Program-made: the position numbers and the translations under genes
Shown here: positions 12,552 through 14,174 of the stretch, piece by piece
How positions within the stretch are numbered: position 1 is the stretch's first letter
How the letters are laid out: each line of letters starts with the position of its first letter
NCBI GenBank assembly: GCA_050331475.1
Contig: JBHJGU010000137.1
Span: 1 to 14,174, forward strand
Reading direction: 5' to 3'
Source: JBHJGU01 sp050331475
GTDB lineage: Bacteria > Pseudomonadota > Alphaproteobacteria > Caulobacterales > Maricaulaceae
Length of the DNA: 14,174 nucleotides
The notes under the pieces: model-generated
Told to the model about the DNA's origin: nothing
The model's input: the letters and a program-made list of their open reading frames with translations, nothing else
The model's database searches: none

Positions 12552-13022
12552 ATGGCTGATGGCGACGACCCCCAAACGCAGGTGTTCATGGCGGAGACGC
12601 TCGAAGCCTGCGCCAGCTTTAACATGAAGCGCGCCGCTCGTCGCGTGGCGCGGCTTTACGACGATGCGCTGCGCCCGGTGGGTTTGCGGTCAACCCAGCT
12701 CGCGATCCTCATGGGGATTGGGGCGCAAACCACGAGCAATCTGTCCCATTTGGCGGAGAGGCTGGGCCTTTCGCCCTCCGCCCTCACCCGTGCGCTTAAA
12801 CCGTTGACGCGAGAAGGCTGGGTCGTGGTGAGCCAATCCGGGGCCACCTCAAATGCGCGGCTGACCGAAGACGGCGTTGGATTAGTGGAGCGCGCGTTTC
12901 CTTATTGGGAGCGCGCGCAGAGCCAGGTTGCGGAAATGTTGGACGACGACACCAGCGGCTTTCTGCGCTCTGTCAATAAACTGAACGGCGCGTCGGACCA
13001 TGAACCGGCTGAGGCCGACTAA
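12552..13022 (+). CDS. MarR-family transcriptional regulator
   Basis: A 156-residue winged-helix regulator. The family core runs from CASFNMKRAARRVARLYDDA (helix 1) through LRPVGLRSTQLAILMGIG and the helix-turn-helix SHLAERLGLSPSALTRALKP to LTREGWVVV and the wing. The wing is unusual: SQSGATSNARLTEDG is short and lacks the common D.R..R pattern before the LT. Cys20 lies in the first helix two residues before the position equivalent to the redox Cys of OhrR, which is Ser here, so peroxide sensing is not supported. AAGAG six nt before the ATG serves as ribosome-binding site. It is divergent from the giant RTX gene across a repeat-rich 331-bp region, the classic layout for a local regulator and its target. 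Control of the RTX gene is therefore likely but unproven. Confidence 0.9.
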   Translation: MADGDDPQTQVFMAETLEACASFNMKRAARRVARLYDDALRPVGLRSTQLAILMGIGAQTTSNLSHLAERLGLSPSALTRALKPLTREGWVVVSQSGATSNARLTEDGVGLVERAFPYWERAQSQVAEMLDDDTSGFLRSVNKLNGASDHEPAEAD

Positions 13023-13039
13023 CGCCAACAGCGCGTTAG
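13019..13039. terminator. Hairpin at the convergent marR / LppC ends
   Basis: CTAACGC and GCGTTAG form a 7-bp stem with a 7-base loop. Both genes' TAA stop codons lie within the arms (13020-13022 on plus, 13036-13038 on minus). There is no U-tract on either side, so it is a weak terminator at best; it may simply slow convergent polymerases or protect both 3' ends. Confidence 0.35.
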
Positions 13040-14174
13040 GGATTAGCGAGCACATTGGCGGCCACGTCCGACGCCTCGACCGCACCTCCCGCTCCCGGTC
13101 GCGCATGCAAGACGAACCGCCCCTCGGACACGGAGAAAATCGCCAAACGCCGCTCAGGCAGTCCGTCGGGCCCAATCCGCAAGCCGCCGTCAACGCCAAA
13201 CACGCCTTCGCCCAACACAGACTCCTCGGATCGAAAATCGTCAAAAAGCCCATGGGCCAGGGTCACCGCGTCATAGGCCAAGCCGGCGAGGCGCGGCGGC
13301 GGCCGGTTGATCGCCGCGTTATACGCGCTCTCGAAAGGCTCGCGACCGAGCGGATCGGGCGCCGGGAACCACGCCCCCGCTAAGGCGGGTTCGCGGGCCA
13401 CGCTCAGATCGCCCCACAATCCCAAGGTCATGACTTGCTTGACCGCCGGGTCGACATCGTAAAACGGCAACAGCGCGGCAAGCTCGCGCAGGCGCAATCC
13501 GTACTCAGGCAACACCACCGCATCGAAGCTGTCTTGACGCGCGGCCAGCGCTTGGGCCGCGGCGCGCATGTCCCCGTTCGGAAGGTAATCCAGGCTCACC
13601 GTGACCGAAGCGCCATTTTGAGCCGCCTTCACCGTCAAAGCGTCCAACACGCTGGCCCCAAAAGCCGAGCGCGGGCCTAAGAATGCGAAGCGGGTCAAGC
13701 CTTGCGACACTGCAAAGTCAACCACCGCGCCAACTTCGGCCTCCGCCGTAAAGCTCACCAAATAGACGCCGTCCCCGGCGACGTCGGGATCCGTCGAGAA
13801 CGCCAGAACGGGCGCTTCGCGCGCGCCGGCGATCTCAGCCGCGCCCTGCACGGCCTCAGCGAATAGCGGTCCGACCAGGACCGCGGCTCCCTCATCCAAC
13901 ACGGCTTCCGCCGCGGCCGCTCCGCCCGCCCGGGCGCCCCCGGTGTCTTTCGGGATGAGCACGAGGTCGGGATCGCCGAGGGCGAATACGGCCAACTCCG
14001 CGGCGTTCAAGAGGCTTTCCGCCACATCCCGCACGCCGCGAGACTGCGCGCTTAACGGCAAGAGCAAGCCAACGCGGTTGAGGGGCGACCCCTCCAAATG
14101 CGCTGGTGTCAGCGGCTCAATCACCGGCTCAGGCGGCGGCGGCGGCTCGGCTTCCGTAATGGGCGCCGGCGGCG
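13036..14174 (-). CDS. LppC-type penicillin-binding-protein activator (5' partial)
   Basis: The C-terminal 379 or so residues of a periplasmic-binding-fold protein of the LppC/LpoA-like family, annotated in alphaproteobacteria as penicillin-binding protein activator and thought to act from the outer membrane on peptidoglycan synthases. Marks of the type I periplasmic-binding fold: RVGLLLPLSAQSRGVRDVAE, AVLVGPLFAEAVQ, APVLAFSTDPDVAGDGVYL, RFAFLGPRSAFGASVLDAL, and near the end RLAGLAYDAVTLAHGLFDDF with FGVDGGLRIGPDGLPERRLA. The frame stays open to the window edge: before the GTG at 14124 it reads a proline-rich linker (about PPAPITEAEPPPPPEP), so the true start and the expected lipoprotein signal lie outside. 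It converges with the MarR gene, 13 bp between stops. Confidence 0.87.
   Translation of the reverse strand, partial: PPAPITEAEPPPPPEPVIEPLTPAHLEGSPLNRVGLLLPLSAQSRGVRDVAESLLNAAELAVFALGDPDLVLIPKDTGGARAGGAAAAEAVLDEGAAVLVGPLFAEAVQGAAEIAGAREAPVLAFSTDPDVAGDGVYLVSFTAEAEVGAVVDFAVSQGLTRFAFLGPRSAFGASVLDALTVKAAQNGASVTVSLDYLPNGDMRAAAQALAARQDSFDAVVLPEYGLRLRELAALLPFYDVDPAVKQVMTLGLWGDLSVAREPALAGAWFPAPDPLGREPFESAYNAAINRPPPRLAGLAYDAVTLAHGLFDDFRSEESVLGEGVFGVDGGLRIGPDGLPERRLAIFSVSEGRFVLHARPGAGGAVEASDVAANVLANP

Overview
The window is GC-rich and reads as a chromosomal segment of an alphaproteobacterium. I infer a marine member of the Hyphomonadaceae/Maricaulales or Parvularculaceae type. The basis is the housekeeping set hrcA-grpE, rph, rdgB, hemW and a gene for an LppC-type penicillin-binding-protein activator, a cluster known from alphaproteobacteria, together with the codon usage. 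The species cannot be named from sequence alone.

Left part (1-5797). On the minus strand a doubtful small exported-protein ORF lies downstream of grpE, which follows hrcA by 17 bp (heat-shock repressor plus DnaK nucleotide-exchange factor). Divergent from hrcA is rph (RNase PH). Between rph and the rdgB-hemW pair sits a two-gene minus-strand unit: a DUF2975 four-helix membrane protein followed by a small Xre-type regulator that starts at TTG. A perfect 30-bp palindrome (3971-4000) lies between this unit and rdgB and is the best operator candidate in the window. rdgB (non-canonical NTP pyrophosphatase) and hemW (radical-SAM heme chaperone) are essentially abutting.

Right part (5798-14174). 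A strong minus-strand terminator with a UUCG loop separates hemW from one enormous minus-strand gene (5861-12220, 2119 aa). It encodes a highly acidic RTX-type calcium-binding protein. It has eight recurring SDGL..DGGEG modules, three copies of a roughly 170-residue inserted domain, a C-terminal run of 12 contiguous nonapeptides, and a hydrophobic C-terminus that fits type I secretion. No secretion genes are nearby. A 331-bp AT-rich divergent region full of short direct and inverted repeats separates it from a MarR-family regulator gene, the obvious candidate regulator. The MarR gene converges on the 5'-truncated gene of an LppC-type lipoprotein that runs off the right edge.

How it fits together: the housekeeping genes look ordinary. 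The two accessory units (DUF2975/Xre with its palindrome, and giant RTX protein/MarR with its repeat-rich promoter) appear to have been placed into otherwise typical neighbourhoods. They carry the observations most worth a second look. The RTX protein has no recognisable catalytic domain; a surface-layer, adhesin or matrix role is inference only.
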